Assembly (NCBI GenBank): GCA_902601865.1
Contig: CACKOX010000006.1
Coordinates: 1 to 60,908 of the forward strand
Direction: 5' to 3'
Source: an uncultured Alphaproteobacteria bacterium
Lineage (GTDB): Bacteria; Pseudomonadota; Alphaproteobacteria; HIMB59
DNA: 60,908 bases
The position numbers were made by a program, and so were the translations under genes. Positions 43,112 through 52,858 of this stretch are shown piece after piece (within the stretch, counting starts at the first letter, position 1; every line of letters starts with the position of its first letter). A model generated the notes under the pieces. The model was not told the DNA's origin and did not search any database. It saw nothing but the letters and a program-made list of their open reading frames with translations.

Positions 43112-44929
43112 TTATAAATTTTCAACTTTGGAAAGTTTTTTTCTCTCGTTTGGGTCTAAATATCTTTTTCTTAATCTTAAATTTTGAGGGGTTACTTCGA
43201 GTAACTCATCGGAATTTATATACGTCATCATCTCCTCAAGAGACATAATTTTAGGGGAAGTTAAATTAACAGCTTCATCTGAACCAGAAGCTCTAACATT
43301 GGTTAATTGTTTACCTTTGAGGACATTTATCTCTAAATCATTATCTCTAGTATGTTCTCCAACGACCATACCTTGATAAACAGGTGTTTGATGTTTAACA
43401 AACATTATACCTCTGTCTTGAAGTTTCCAAATAGCATAAGCAATAGCCTTACCGTCGCCTGTTGAAATCAAGGCTCCTGCTCTTCTTTCTGTAATCTCCC
43501 CTTTGAATGGTTTATAAGAGTGAAATACTCTATTTAGAACTCCTGTGCCCCTAGTATCTGTAAGAAATTTACTTTGATAGCCTATTAGACCTCTTGATGG
43601 AGCTATAAACAATAATCTAGTTTTATCAGTCCCAGACTGCCTCATATCTAACATTTCAGCTTTTCTTTGGTTCATATTATCAATAACGATACTAGAAAAC
43701 TCATCATCTACATCTATCGTTACTTCTTCGTAGGGCTCGCACTTGGTTCCATTTAATTCTTTGTAAACAACTTTTGGTCTTGATAGCGTTAATTCAAAAC
43801 CCTCTCGTCTCATTGTTTCAATTAAAACACCTAATTGTAATTCACCTCTTCCACCAATTTCAAAAGAGTCTTTGTTTTGGTTTTCTGAGAAAGTAATAGC
43901 AACATTCGTCTCTGCTTCTGCTATTAGTCTATTTCTTATTAAAGTTGATGTAACTTTTTTACCTTCAGTCCCTGCTAAAGGAGAGTCATTAACCATTATA
44001 TTTATTGACATGGTTGGAGGATCTATTGGTGTAGATTTTATTGGTATTTCTATTTCTGTAGAACAAATAGTGTCAGATACTGATGTTGTCGATAAACCAG
44101 CTATACAAACAATATCTCCAGTATTAACAGAGTCGACAGTTATTTTTTTAGTCCCTTCAAATTTTAAAAGTTTTGTTAGTCTTCCTGTTTCTACAATTTT
44201 ACCTGAAAGATTAACTGCGTGAACATTGTCATTAATTTTGGCAGATCCCTGTTCTACTCTTCCAATTAAACATCTTCCTAAATAAGGATCATAATCAAGA
44301 AGGGTTGAAAGCATCGCGAAAGGTTTTGAATTATCGACGTCTGGGGATGGAACATGATTAATAATTTTATCTAAAAGAGGTGTAAGGTTTGTTCTTTCTT
44401 CAGTTAGCTCATTTACACACCAACCACTCCTTCCCGAGGCATACAAGACTGGAAAATCTAATTGTTGGGTATTTGCATCGAGTGATACAAATAAATCAAA
44501 AACTTCATTTAGCACGTCATCTGGCCTCGCATCAGATTTATCAATTTTATTTATTACAACTATAGGTTTAAGCCCTTGATTCAATGCTTTACCGAGTACA
44601 AATTTAGTTTGTGGCATAGGCCCTTCGGAAGAGTCAATCAATAAAATAACACCATCCACCATGGATAAAACACGCTCTACTTCACCTCCAAAATCGGCAT
44701 GACCAGGAGTATCAATTATATTAATTCGAATATCTTTAAAAATTATAGAGGTAGGCTTTGCTAAAATAGTAATACCTCTCTCTTTTTCTAAATCATTAGA
44801 GTCCATAATTCTTTCTGAAACCTCTTGATTATCTCGGAAAATCCCACACTGTTTTAATAAGTTATCTATAAGAGTAGTTTTACCATGGTCTACGTGGGCA
44901 ATAATTGCAAGATTCTTGATATCATTCAT
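43112..44929 (-). CDS. typA: Ribosome-associated GTPase TypA/BipA
   Basis: Translational GTPase for ribosome assembly and stress growth, 605 aa. G1 AHVDHGKT (residues 11-18), G2 region [13 protein letters not shown]3 [13 protein letters not shown]4 NKIDK, then EF-G-like domains and the BipA-specific C-terminal domain ([19 protein letters not shown]). It is the first gene after the start-side J-domain gene on the minus strand, with 26 bases between. Confidence 0.95.
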   Translation of the reverse strand: MNDIKNLAIIAHVDHGKTTLIDNLLKQCGIFRDNQEVSERIMDSNDLEKERGITILAKPTSIIFKDIRINIIDTPGHADFGGEVERVLSMVDGVILLIDSSEGPMPQTKFVLGKALNQGLKPIVVINKIDKSDARPDDVLNEVFDLFVSLDANTQQLDFPVLYASGRSGWCVNELTEERTNLTPLLDKIINHVPSPDVDNSKPFAMLSTLLDYDPYLGRCLIGRVEQGSAKINDNVHAVNLSGKIVETGRLTKLLKFEGTKKITVDSVNTGDIVCIAGLSTTSVSDTICSTEIEIPIKSTPIDPPTMSINIMVNDSPLAGTEGKKVTSTLIRNRLIAEAETNVAITFSENQNKDSFEIGGRGELQLGVLIETMRREGFELTLSRPKVVYKELNGTKCEPYEEVTIDVDDEFSSIVIDNMNQRKAEMLDMRQSGTDKTRLLFIAPSRGLIGYQSKFLTDTRGTGVLNRVFHSYKPFKGEITERRAGALISTGDGKAIAYAIWKLQDRGIMFVKHQTPVYQGMVVGEHTRDNDLEINVLKGKQLTNVRASGSDEAVNLTSPKIMSLEEMMTYINSDELLEVTPQNLRLRKRYLDPNERKKLSKVENL

Positions 44930-44955
44930 TGAGATAGGTGTCTTATAGATTAAAT

Positions 44956-45615
44956 TTAGTTATTTAAAAGCTTATTTTTTGCTTCAGTTATTAAATTAGA
45001 TAGATAATTATTTCCATCTTTATCAGGATGGAACTTTTTCATTAAATCGTAATATGATTTTTTAATATCCTCATCTGAAGCACCTTTTTTAAGTCCTAAA
45101 ACAGAAAGAGCTTCCTCTTCTGTCATTTGGGACTTATCTGAGGATGATGAAGTTTGTTTATTCTGACTAATTATTACATTTAAAATATTAAATCCACGTG
45201 GATCATTATTTTTAAGTTCCTCTAATAACTTAGATACTTCATTTTGAGATAAAGATGAAAAAGAGCGGCCTTTAAATTCACCTTCAATAATATTGATACT
45301 TGCTTGACGTGACTGAAGGATTATTTCAATTTGAAGATACTTTGTGTTTATTTTTGGTTTGAACTTTCCTCCAAAAGAGGATCGTGAAAATAAATTGAGA
45401 ATACTTAATAGAGATGAGATTCTTCTAAAGAAAAGTAATGCGGGCGCTAAAGCAACAGGTAAGAAATTTAGTTTCCCTGAAAATATTAAGAAAAATCCTA
45501 AGATTATTATCAAGGTAATAATCAAATACTTTTTGTTTTGAGCAGATAATTGGTTTCCAAAAAAAACAAAAATACATAGTGCTACTATTGATAATAAAAT
45601 TAAGAGTTTAATCAT
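44956..45615 (-). CDS. Membrane-anchored J-domain protein (Tim14/DnaJ-like)
   Basis: 219 aa. Two N-terminal membrane segments (1-20 and 30-50), a charged middle, and a C-terminal J-domain with EEALSVLGLKKGAS and the essential HPD in KKFHPDKDG. Such proteins stimulate DnaK at the membrane; this layout is common in Alphaproteobacteria. The start overlaps the msrA stop by 4 bases. Confidence 0.85.
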   Translation of the reverse strand: MIKLLILLSIVALCIFVFFGNQLSAQNKKYLIITLIIILGFFLIFSGKLNFLPVALAPALLFFRRISSLLSILNLFSRSSFGGKFKPKINTKYLQIEIILQSRQASINIIEGEFKGRSFSSLSQNEVSKLLEELKNNDPRGFNILNVIISQNKQTSSSSDKSQMTEEEALSVLGLKKGASDEDIKKSYYDLMKKFHPDKDGNNYLSNLITEAKNKLLNN

Positions 45616-46187
45616 CCTAAATTAATGTTTATTTGCTTTATTCTTTGCTCTCTTCCACAGCCATACTTGTAATATGTATATTTAATTGGGTTTTTTTTGT
45701 AATAATCTTGATGATATTCTTCTGCAAGGTAAAAGTTTTTAAAAGGTAAAATTAAAGTTTCAACATTTTGATCATGATTTGTTTCAATTTTAGAAATATA
45801 AAAATTTACTTTATCTATAAATTCCTGGTCATTGCTAAAGATTGCACTTTTGTATGAATAGCCTTTGTCACAAAACTGACCATTGCTATCAAAAGGGTCT
45901 ATATTTAAAAAAAAACTTTTGACTAATGTGTCCAAACTCACAATTTCAGAGTCATAGATGATTTCTACAGCCTCTATATGACCTGTATTCCCTTTTACAA
46001 CCTCACGGTAAGTAGGATTTTCAACATGACCACCAGAGTAACCTGATTGAACATTAACCACCCCTTCTATTTCCTCATAGACCTCCTCAACACACCAAAA
46101 ACAACCCCCTGCCAGGTAAATTGTATTAATTTTTGCAAGACTAAATAAGGGGAGCAAAACTAAAATAAATAAATATCTAAAAATCAT
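45612..46187 (-). CDS. msrA: Peptide methionine sulfoxide reductase A, exported
   Basis: Repairs methionine-S-sulfoxide in proteins. 191 aa. Active-site GGCFWCVEEVYEEI with nucleophile C29, GYSGGHVENPTY, TGHIEAVEI and DPFDSNGQFCDKG are all normal. The N-terminus (MIFRYLFILVLLPLFSLAK) is a signal peptide, so it should act in the periplasm. The stop overlaps the J-domain gene, and its start overlaps dat by 4 bases. Confidence 0.92.
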   Translation of the reverse strand: MIFRYLFILVLLPLFSLAKINTIYLAGGCFWCVEEVYEEIEGVVNVQSGYSGGHVENPTYREVVKGNTGHIEAVEIIYDSEIVSLDTLVKSFFLNIDPFDSNGQFCDKGYSYKSAIFSNDQEFIDKVNFYISKIETNHDQNVETLILPFKNFYLAEEYHQDYYKKNPIKYTYYKYGCGREQRIKQININLG

Positions 46188-47026
46188 ATTGCGTTAATAA
46201 ACAAACTACGAAACTTCAAAGTATTTAGACCGGGTTTTCCGTTTGAAATGGTATGTTTATCAACTTTTATTATGGGCATGATAAAGTTTGTGGCACTTGT
46301 CATGAATGCCTCATCTGCATTAATAAGTGATTTAATTGAAAACTTCTTTTCCTCAAATTTAAATTTATTTTTTTTCAAAATTGAAATCAATTTGTGTCGA
46401 GTACATCCTTTTAAAATTCTAAAGTTAAGTGGATGTGTAATACATTTATTTTTCTTTATAATCCATATACTCGAGGAGTTACCCTCAGTTATCATATTTC
46501 TGTTATCAAATAGCACTGCCTCGTGAGATTTATTTTTCTTAGCATGATTTGCAGCTAAGACATTTCCTAGTAAAGATATGCTTTTAATATCAGATCTCTG
46601 CCATCTTACATCTGGATATAGAGATGTTTTGACACCCTTTTGAGCCAATTGATTTAAATTTTCAAAATTTTTAAATATTGAATAAATAACAATATTGGAT
46701 TTGAGGTTGTTCGAATATTTATGCTCCCTTGGATTTTGATCTCCTCTTGTAATCTGTATATAAACTATTCCCATTTCTAATTGATTAATTTTTTTGATCT
46801 TTTTTGAAATACTTTCAATCTGATTTTTATTCAGACTAATTTTCATATCCATTTTTTTTAAAGAAACAAATAATCTATTCAAATGCAGTTTAAAATCTAC
46901 AAATTCATTCTTAAAAACAGCGATAACTTCATAAACACCATCTGAGAATTGATAACCTCTATCCGTAACACTGACAGTTGATTGACTGAGCGGTTTATAT
47001 TTTCCATTGATATAACAGGTTGTCAT
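46184..47026 (-). CDS. dat: D-amino-acid transaminase (class IV PLP)
   Basis: Interconverts D-amino acids and keto acids, usually to supply D-Glu or D-Ala. 280 aa, PLP fold type IV. VTDRGYQFSDGVYEVI near residue 20, the PLP lysine in DIKSISLLGNVLAANHA, and the EGNSSSIWII phosphate-binding loop. The related branched-chain enzyme IlvE is longer and differs at RGYQFSDG, so D-transaminase is preferred. Confidence 0.85.
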   Translation of the reverse strand: MTTCYINGKYKPLSQSTVSVTDRGYQFSDGVYEVIAVFKNEFVDFKLHLNRLFVSLKKMDMKISLNKNQIESISKKIKKINQLEMGIVYIQITRGDQNPREHKYSNNLKSNIVIYSIFKNFENLNQLAQKGVKTSLYPDVRWQRSDIKSISLLGNVLAANHAKKNKSHEAVLFDNRNMITEGNSSSIWIIKKNKCITHPLNFRILKGCTRHKLISILKKNKFKFEEKKFSIKSLINADEAFMTSATNFIMPIIKVDKHTISNGKPGLNTLKFRSLFINAI

Positions 47027-47055
47027 AAGATTATCTTTTTGGTTATATTAGTATT

Positions 47056-47859
47056 ATGAATCTTAAAAGACGAGATTTTATTAAAAAATTTTCTTGTGCC
47101 TGTTGTGCACCATTATTCCTGCCTTCCTGCACTGAAGTTGCGATAACAAATCGAAAGCAACTCTCAATTATTTCTGATGAAAATATTAATCAACAAGCCC
47201 TTCAGGCTTATGAAAAAGTCAAAAAACAAGAAAATTTAATAGAGTCTGGACCTAATTACAGGGCAGTAAAAGAAGTAGGCCTCAGAGTTACAGAGTCTGT
47301 TGAGGAGTATTTTTTAAAGATGGGTCAGTCTGATGCTATTAAAAACTATAATTGGGAGTTCATTTTGATAGATAGCAAAGACACTCTAAATGCTTGGTGC
47401 ATGCCGGGAGGTAAAATTGCTTTTTATACAGGTATCTTAGATGTAACGGCTAATAAAGATGGTATAGCCTCTGTTATGGGACATGAAATAGCACATGCTG
47501 TTGCAAGACACAGCGTTGAGAGAGCTAGTCAAGCATTAGCTATTAACTTAGGCACAACAATTTTAGATATAGCTCTTGAAGGAGCTCTATCTAACACTTC
47601 TGCTGATGATTATCTTGTTAAATTAGGTTTATCTTTACCTTTTAACAGATTGCAAGAGTCTGAGGCTGATTATTTAGGCTTAGCCTTTATGACCATGGCT
47701 AATTACGATAATCATGAATCTTATAAGGTGTGGCAAAGAATGGCTGAAGCTCAAAAAGGAAATACTCCTCCAGAATTTTTATCCACACATCCCTCTCCTA
47801 AAAATCGTATTGAAAAACTTAAGAATTGGATACCTGAAGTCGACTTAAGATTTACCTAA
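47056..47859 (+). CDS. M48-family zinc metalloprotease
   Basis: A 267-aa periplasmic or envelope protease of the LoiP/YcaL kind. Zinc motif HEIAH with H143, E144 and H147, and third ligand E203 in ESEAD. The N-terminus KRRDFIKKFSCACCAPLFLPSC combines a twin-arginine-like start and a lipobox-like end at C25, so it may be Tat-exported and lipidated. Quality control of outer membrane proteins is the likely job. Divergent from dat with a 29-base gap. Confidence 0.87.
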   Translation: MNLKRRDFIKKFSCACCAPLFLPSCTEVAITNRKQLSIISDENINQQALQAYEKVKKQENLIESGPNYRAVKEVGLRVTESVEEYFLKMGQSDAIKNYNWEFILIDSKDTLNAWCMPGGKIAFYTGILDVTANKDGIASVMGHEIAHAVARHSVERASQALAINLGTTILDIALEGALSNTSADDYLVKLGLSLPFNRLQESEADYLGLAFMTMANYDNHESYKVWQRMAEAQKGNTPPEFLSTHPSPKNRIEKLKNWIPEVDLRFT

Positions 47860-47912
47860 AAGCGTTGTTTTGTCATACTTCCAACTAATAAGAAATTAAT
47901 TATATTATCTGT

Positions 47913-48131
47913 ATGAACAAAGTTATTAAGTTAAAAAAACAACCAAAAACTAGTGAATCTGATAGCATTAAACAGCTAAACAGTAAGCTAAATAAGCTTG
48001 ATAAAAAGATCGATAACCTCTACGTGAGGTTAGATGGACACATAAATAAGATTGATAAGGTTTATTCTAGATTAGAGGAGCATTTTTCTGGTATTGAAAA
48101 ACTATTATCCTTTTTTAAATTTAGAAAATAA
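47913..48131 (+). CDS. Small coiled-coil protein, 72 aa
   Basis: Unrecognised. After a basic N-terminus the protein is one long amphipathic helix (residues 18-66). It includes a 14-residue tandem repeat, KIDNLYVRLDGHIN followed by KIDKVYSRLEEHFS, pointing to an oligomeric coiled coil. A possible structural or regulatory subunit; no function proposed. It ends at the convergent SRAP gene. Confidence 0.6.
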   Translation: MNKVIKLKKQPKTSESDSIKQLNSKLNKLDKKIDNLYVRLDGHINKIDKVYSRLEEHFSGIEKLLSFFKFRK

Positions 48132-48701
48132 TTACTTCAATAACTCATAATTAATATCCTCAAAAGACTCAAATAAACTCTCATAATTATTTGAAAACCA
48201 CTGCTTTATTTTTGATTTATTAATAATGACAGGATTTCTTTTATGTATAAACTCAATACTCTCTATAGAAGATTTTGTTAAGATCGAAAAGTAATAAGTA
48301 TTATCAATTAAACTAAATACAGCTGCAAAAAAACCAACTTGTGAATCAGTATATAATTTATATTTTTGTTTTTGTGTATCAGTACTCATCCACTCAAAAT
48401 AAAAATTAAAGGGTACTAAACAACGATTATTCACAATTAGTTTATTACTAAATGATTTTTCTTGAACAGTCTCTGATCGAATATTGAATAGTGTTTTTCC
48501 TTTTGGCAGCCAATCAAATAATAAACCCCATTTAGATTGTTTAAATAAATATTTGGAATTTTGTAATAAAATAATAGGCGCTTCAGTAGAAGGAGAAATA
48601 TTATCATTATTATAGTCAAAAATAGGTTTAAAGTTATTTATGGTTTCTAGTTTAAAATAAGATTGGTTATCTTTGAGATTAAGCGAATATCTTCCGCACA
48701 A
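48132..48701 (-). CDS. SRAP-domain protein (HMCES/YedK family)
   Basis: A 189-aa protein that should crosslink to abasic sites in single-stranded DNA. The catalytic C2 is in MCGRYSL right after the start methionine, as the family requires. NIRSETVQEKSF and CLVPFNFYFEW are conserved blocks, and HKRNPVII is the H-R-x-P-V/I motif. It follows the TRAP gene by 2 bases. Confidence 0.93.
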   Translation of the reverse strand: MCGRYSLNLKDNQSYFKLETINNFKPIFDYNNDNISPSTEAPIILLQNSKYLFKQSKWGLLFDWLPKGKTLFNIRSETVQEKSFSNKLIVNNRCLVPFNFYFEWMSTDTQKQKYKLYTDSQVGFFAAVFSLIDNTYYFSILTKSSIESIEFIHKRNPVIINKSKIKQWFSNNYESLFESFEDINYELLK

Positions 48702-48703
48702 AG

Positions 48704-49786
48704 TTAAATTTTTCTAAAGTTTAAGTAATTAGATATATCAAAATCTTTATATGAAGCTCTCAAACCCAAAAAACTAAAGTAATCATCTCTAATTTTGGTT
48801 CCAAGGGGCGTATCTGTATAGTTGTCTAAAACGCCACTGATATTTTTTTTGGCCTCAATAACAATATCCTTAGGTAGTTGTCTAAATTCCACACCCAGTG
48901 ATTTCAATTTTTCTATAGCCACAACCTCTTTGTACATAAAATCAGATAGCATTTCTTGATTTTCGGACTGACAAGCAAACTCAATAATACTTTTAGCTTC
49001 ATTATCAAAGGAGTTCCATTTGTCTAAATTCATACCTAGAGATATTGAAACTGTAGGTTTTTTAAAATCAGGGTAATAACAATAATTGGTTACTTTATAA
49101 AAACCAAACGCCAAATCCATGACTGGGTTTGACCAATCAGCAGCATCTATGGCGCCACTAGATAGTGACTGAAGTATTTCTCCACCAGGTATGTTTACTG
49201 GTGTGGCTCCCATTGTCTTCAATAAATCACCACCCATCCCAGGACTTCTTATTTTTAGTTTTGCCACATCTTCAACGCTATTTAATTCATTTTTAAACCA
49301 TCCAAATAATGTTGATCCTGTATTACCAACTAAGAAATGCTTAACATTAAAATCTGACCCTAGCTCATCCCAAAGCATCTGACCATTTCCAGAGTAAATC
49401 CAGGAGTTGAATTCTTCTGCAGTCATGCCAAAAGGTACTGCTGCAAAAAATGGGTAGGCTTTATTTTTTCCTCCCCAGTAAAATTCTGCTGAATGATATA
49501 AATCAGCTGTACCAGATGAAACAGCATCAAAAACTCCAAATGGTGGGACTAGTTTACCAGCAGAGTAAACATTAACCTTAATTCTCTTATTAGATAAACT
49601 CTCAATTCGTTGAGCTAATCGATTTGCTCCCAAGCCAATACCTGGAAAACTCTCTGGCCAGGAGGTGACCATATTTAATTCAGTAGTTGTGCTAGCATGC
49701 ACATTAAAAGTAGAAAAAGTAGCCGCACCTAATACTGGTATAGAGGCATTTTTTATAAAACTTCTTCTATTAATTTTTTTTTTCAT
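48704..49786 (-). CDS. TRAP-transporter substrate-binding protein, TakP/DctP-like, Tat-exported
   Basis: Periplasmic binding protein, about 360 aa from the ATG at 49784-49786. A longer frame to 49909 is possible but the start chosen gives an N-terminus with a twin-arginine motif (INRRSFIKN, R7-R8) and an Ala-rich cleavage region. KLKIRSPGMGGDLL and IPGGEILQSLSSGAIDAADW resemble the 2-keto acid binder TakP. No DctQ or DctM membrane genes lie in the window, so it is an orphan component here. Ligand, probably a keto acid or carboxylate, is inferred. Confidence 0.87.
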   Translation of the reverse strand: MKKKINRRSFIKNASIPVLGAATFSTFNVHASTTTELNMVTSWPESFPGIGLGANRLAQRIESLSNKRIKVNVYSAGKLVPPFGVFDAVSSGTADLYHSAEFYWGGKNKAYPFFAAVPFGMTAEEFNSWIYSGNGQMLWDELGSDFNVKHFLVGNTGSTLFGWFKNELNSVEDVAKLKIRSPGMGGDLLKTMGATPVNIPGGEILQSLSSGAIDAADWSNPVMDLAFGFYKVTNYCYYPDFKKPTVSISLGMNLDKWNSFDNEAKSIIEFACQSENQEMLSDFMYKEVVAIEKLKSLGVEFRQLPKDIVIEAKKNISGVLDNYTDTPLGTKIRDDYFSFLGLRASYKDFDISNYLNFRKI

Positions 49787-49823
49787 AAAATGATAAATAT
49801 AAGATAACACTTTATAAATAAAA

Positions 49824-50342
49824 ATGAAATTAGAAGTAAAAAGTTTATTAGCCGCACTAGATGAACAGAAAATTGAATATAAGCTTTTTGAACATGAAGC
49901 TTTTTTCACTGTCGAAGAATCAAGTAAATTAAAGATAGATTTGAATATGCAAGGTGCGCATACAAAAAACCTATTTTTAAGAGATAAAAAGAGAAATTTT
50001 TATTTACTATCCTGCCTAGATAATACTGAAGTAGATCTAAAAATAATTAAAAATACAATCCAATGCCAAGGTAATCTTTCCTTTGGTAGTGCAGATTACT
50101 TATATGAAAAACTAGGAGTTAAGCCAGGTTCTGTCAGCCCTTACTCTTTAATTAATAACCCAGATAAAGACGTAAGTTTTTACTTAGATAAAAGGATTTG
50201 TGAATTTGAGTTATGTAATTTTCACCCGCTTGATAATACCAAAACTATCCAAGTAAAAACAACAGATTGCATAAAATTTTTAAAAACAATAACAATTGTA
50301 AAGTTGATTGATTTTACAACTATGGAAATTACTAATCTCTAA
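49824..50342 (+). CDS. Prolyl-tRNA deacylase PrdX/ProXp-ala-like
   Basis: A 172-aa trans-editing domain protein that should clear Ala-tRNAPro. Conserved FEHEAFFTVEESSKL, GAHTKNLFLRDKK (with the essential lysine), and LGVKPGSVSPYSL are hallmarks of the PrdX branch. Second deacylase of the YbaK superfamily in the window. The 3' end overlaps yajQ by 11 bases. Confidence 0.9.
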   Translation: MKLEVKSLLAALDEQKIEYKLFEHEAFFTVEESSKLKIDLNMQGAHTKNLFLRDKKRNFYLLSCLDNTEVDLKIIKNTIQCQGNLSFGSADYLYEKLGVKPGSVSPYSLINNPDKDVSFYLDKRICEFELCNFHPLDNTKTIQVKTTDCIKFLKTITIVKLIDFTTMEITNL

Positions 50343-50817
50343 AATTTTGAAACTGTAGTGGGATTTTAATATCGCTAGTTTTCAATAATTCAATCATGGA
50401 TTGTAAATCATCTCTTTTTTTTCCTGTAATTCTCACTTCATCACCATTTATGGAGGCCTGAACTTTAGCCTTTGATGTTTTTACAAGATTAGTAATTTTT
50501 TTTGCATCCTCTTTAGAAATACCATTAAGTATATCTATAAACTGTCTTACTCTATTACCTGAGGCGGTCTCTGTTGATTTAACATGAATAAATTTAGGAT
50601 CAATTTTTCTTCTCACTATATTATTTTTTAAAATATCATTGAACTGGGATAATTTTGTATTATCAGTCGTTTCAATAGTGATTGAAAAATCAGAACGCTC
50701 GATTGAAGAATTTGTATTCTTAAAGTCAAATCTATTATCAACTTCTCTTTTTGTATTATTGATGGCATTATCGATTTCTTGAATATCTGGTGAAGAAACA
50801 ACATCAAAAGAAGGCAT
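50332..50817 (-). CDS. YajQ-family nucleotide-binding protein
   Basis: 161 aa from the ATG at 50815-50817. The canonical start MPSFDVVSSPD rules out the longer frame to 50832. RKIDPKFIHVKS, GISKEDAKKITNLVK and VRITGKKRDDLQ are typical. Relatives bind tRNA, phage-related regulators or cyclic-di-GMP. Its ATG is separated by only 2 bases from the divergent exporter start. Confidence 0.93.
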   Translation of the reverse strand: MPSFDVVSSPDIQEIDNAINNTKREVDNRFDFKNTNSSIERSDFSITIETTDNTKLSQFNDILKNNIVRRKIDPKFIHVKSTETASGNRVRQFIDILNGISKEDAKKITNLVKTSKAKVQASINGDEVRITGKKRDDLQSMIELLKTSDIKIPLQFQNFRD

Positions 50818-50819
50818 AA

Positions 50820-51692
50820 TTGAACAATACAATATTTTTATTTATTTCAACACTAATAGTTTGGGGACCTACTTGGTATATAATTAAATTTCAGCTGGGA
50901 ATAGTTGATCCAATGACATCGGTTTTTTATCGATTTTTTTTATCTGCCATCATAATTTTAGTCTTTTGTGCGTTCAAAAAAATAAACCTTAGATTTACAT
51001 TGAAGGAACACCTCTTGATTGCAGCTCTTGGTATTTCGTTATTTAATATAAATTATGTTTTTTTCTACCTTTCCACAGTGCATTTAATCAGTGGATTTGT
51101 CGCTTTATGTTTTTCATCAATTTTATTTATGAATGTCGTTAATAACATTGTTTTTAAACGTAAATATCCCAAAATTATGACACTAGTTGGAGGCCTCATT
51201 GGAACTTTAGGTTTATTATTTATTTTTTATGATGAAATCGTTAGTTTTGAATTTTCAAAGGGTACGAGTATTGGAATATTATTAGGAGTATTGGCGACCT
51301 ACTTCGCATCTATAGGAAACCTAATATCAGAGTACACTTCTAAAATTAAATTGAATGTTGTGGCTGTTACAGGTTATGGAATGTTATATGGCTCTATAAC
51401 CTTACTAATTTATCTATTAGTAGTCGGTATAGATTTAAATTTTGATTTTAGTTATAAATATATAATTTCTCTTTTATATTTATCAATTTTTGGAAGTGTA
51501 TTTGGTTTTATCCTCTACTTGTCAATAATTAAAAATATTGGGGCAAATGATGCAGCTTATGTTGCAATCATAATGCCTCTCATAGCACTAATAATTTCTA
51601 CCATATTTGAAGGATTAATATGGGATATGAACTTATACATAGGTGCGTTTTTAGTACTATTTGGAAATATATTAATTTTAAAAAGAAATTAG
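50820..51692 (+). CDS. EamA/DMT-superfamily exporter
   Basis: 290 aa, ten membrane segments in two EamA repeats (about 1-140 and 150-288). WGPTWYIIKFQLG is the typical entrance. The start is TTG 50820; an in-frame stop TAA at 50817 sits just before. The substrate (amino acids, nucleosides or others) cannot be read from sequence. The 3' end overlaps the convergent MFS gene by 4 bases. Confidence 0.87.
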   Translation: MNNTIFLFISTLIVWGPTWYIIKFQLGIVDPMTSVFYRFFLSAIIILVFCAFKKINLRFTLKEHLLIAALGISLFNINYVFFYLSTVHLISGFVALCFSSILFMNVVNNIVFKRKYPKIMTLVGGLIGTLGLLFIFYDEIVSFEFSKGTSIGILLGVLATYFASIGNLISEYTSKIKLNVVAVTGYGMLYGSITLLIYLLVVGIDLNFDFSYKYIISLLYLSIFGSVFGFILYLSIIKNIGANDAAYVAIIMPLIALIISTIFEGLIWDMNLYIGAFLVLFGNILILKRN

Positions 51693-52831
51693 TTTTTAAA
51701 TAATTTTTTTTGCATAATTACAATCATACTTGCCATTAAAAAAAGTATTAACATGGGTGTATAAACGAATTCAATACCAAAGATATCTGCAACATATCCT
51801 AAGGCAGGTGGTGCAATCATAAAAACACCATAAACCCCTATCGTGATAATAGTTATTCCCACCGTAGGATTCACATTTTCAATCGAAGATCCGAAGGTGT
51901 AACAAATAGGGATAATAGAAGAGACACTGAAACCAGCAATAATAAAACCTATAATTGCAAATATTAAGGAACTACTTAATGCTATTACTAGTGATCCTAA
52001 CAAAGAACCGATCACTGAAAGGACAAGAAAATTATAGATACCAAATAATTCTTTTAGTTTATCTCCGATTAATCTTCCAAAAACCATACTTCCGTTAAAG
52101 GCTATTGCGGCAAGGCCAATATTAAAACCATCAGCATTAATATAATCTCTCATATATAAAGATCCCCAAGAGTCTGTGCCCCCTTCTAAAAATACTGCTG
52201 TGACAGCTAACACAAATAAAACTATTAGAAACAATGGCCAGTTAAAAAAAATAGAAAAGAAAGATAAAGAGTCTGATTTATTATTTTTTATAGTTAAGCT
52301 GCTAAAAAAAATTACTGGGGCTAAAATTGCAACAAACACAATTGAATTTATAAAAAAACTAATTTTAAACTCCAAAAATAAACTGGTTAGCAAAGAACCG
52401 GACAACAATCCAATACTCCAAAATGCATGAAAACCTGACATCATGGGTTTATTAAACTTTTTCTCTAAAGAGGTCGCTTGCACATTAAGAATTACCTCAA
52501 ATAGTCCATAACAAACACCAAATATAAAACTCAGCAATGCCATGAATTCAAATAATTGTGCAAATGGTATTAAAAGCCATAAAACACTTATAATAAATCC
52601 AGACATAAGGGATATTTTTTTGGACGAATAAAGTTGTGTTATTTTTGGTGCAACGATCATTGTTAAAACGGAACCAATTGAAAAGATAACAAATAAATAA
52701 CTCATCCCTGTGTAATCAACTTCTATTTGATCTTTTATATCGGGAATTCTAACAGCCCATAAACCTACAAAAAAAGAAATTGAAAAAAATAGTGCTTTGC
52801 ATGCATTAGTATCTGAAATATGAATTTTCAA
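51689..52831 (-). CDS. MFS transporter (YbjJ-like)
   Basis: 380 aa, twelve predicted membrane segments. FFVGLWAVRIPDIKDQIEVD before the first loop, and the later GFHAFWSIGLLSGS and GSSIENVNPTVGIT segments, fit the group of small MFS exporters close to E. coli YbjJ. Substrate unknown. It follows the hotdog thioesterase on the same strand by 27 bases. Confidence 0.82.
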   Translation of the reverse strand: MKIHISDTNACKALFFSISFFVGLWAVRIPDIKDQIEVDYTGMSYLFVIFSIGSVLTMIVAPKITQLYSSKKISLMSGFIISVLWLLIPFAQLFEFMALLSFIFGVCYGLFEVILNVQATSLEKKFNKPMMSGFHAFWSIGLLSGSLLTSLFLEFKISFFINSIVFVAILAPVIFFSSLTIKNNKSDSLSFFSIFFNWPLFLIVLFVLAVTAVFLEGGTDSWGSLYMRDYINADGFNIGLAAIAFNGSMVFGRLIGDKLKELFGIYNFLVLSVIGSLLGSLVIALSSSLIFAIIGFIIAGFSVSSIIPICYTFGSSIENVNPTVGITIITIGVYGVFMIAPPALGYVADIFGIEFVYTPMLILFLMASMIVIMQKKLFKN

Positions 52832-52858
52832 TTTTTAAAATTAAAAGTAATTAAATTA

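Noticed and set aside
43872-44222. Plus-strand open frame of 116 codons
   Set aside because: It lies wholly inside typA on the opposite strand and has no features of its own.
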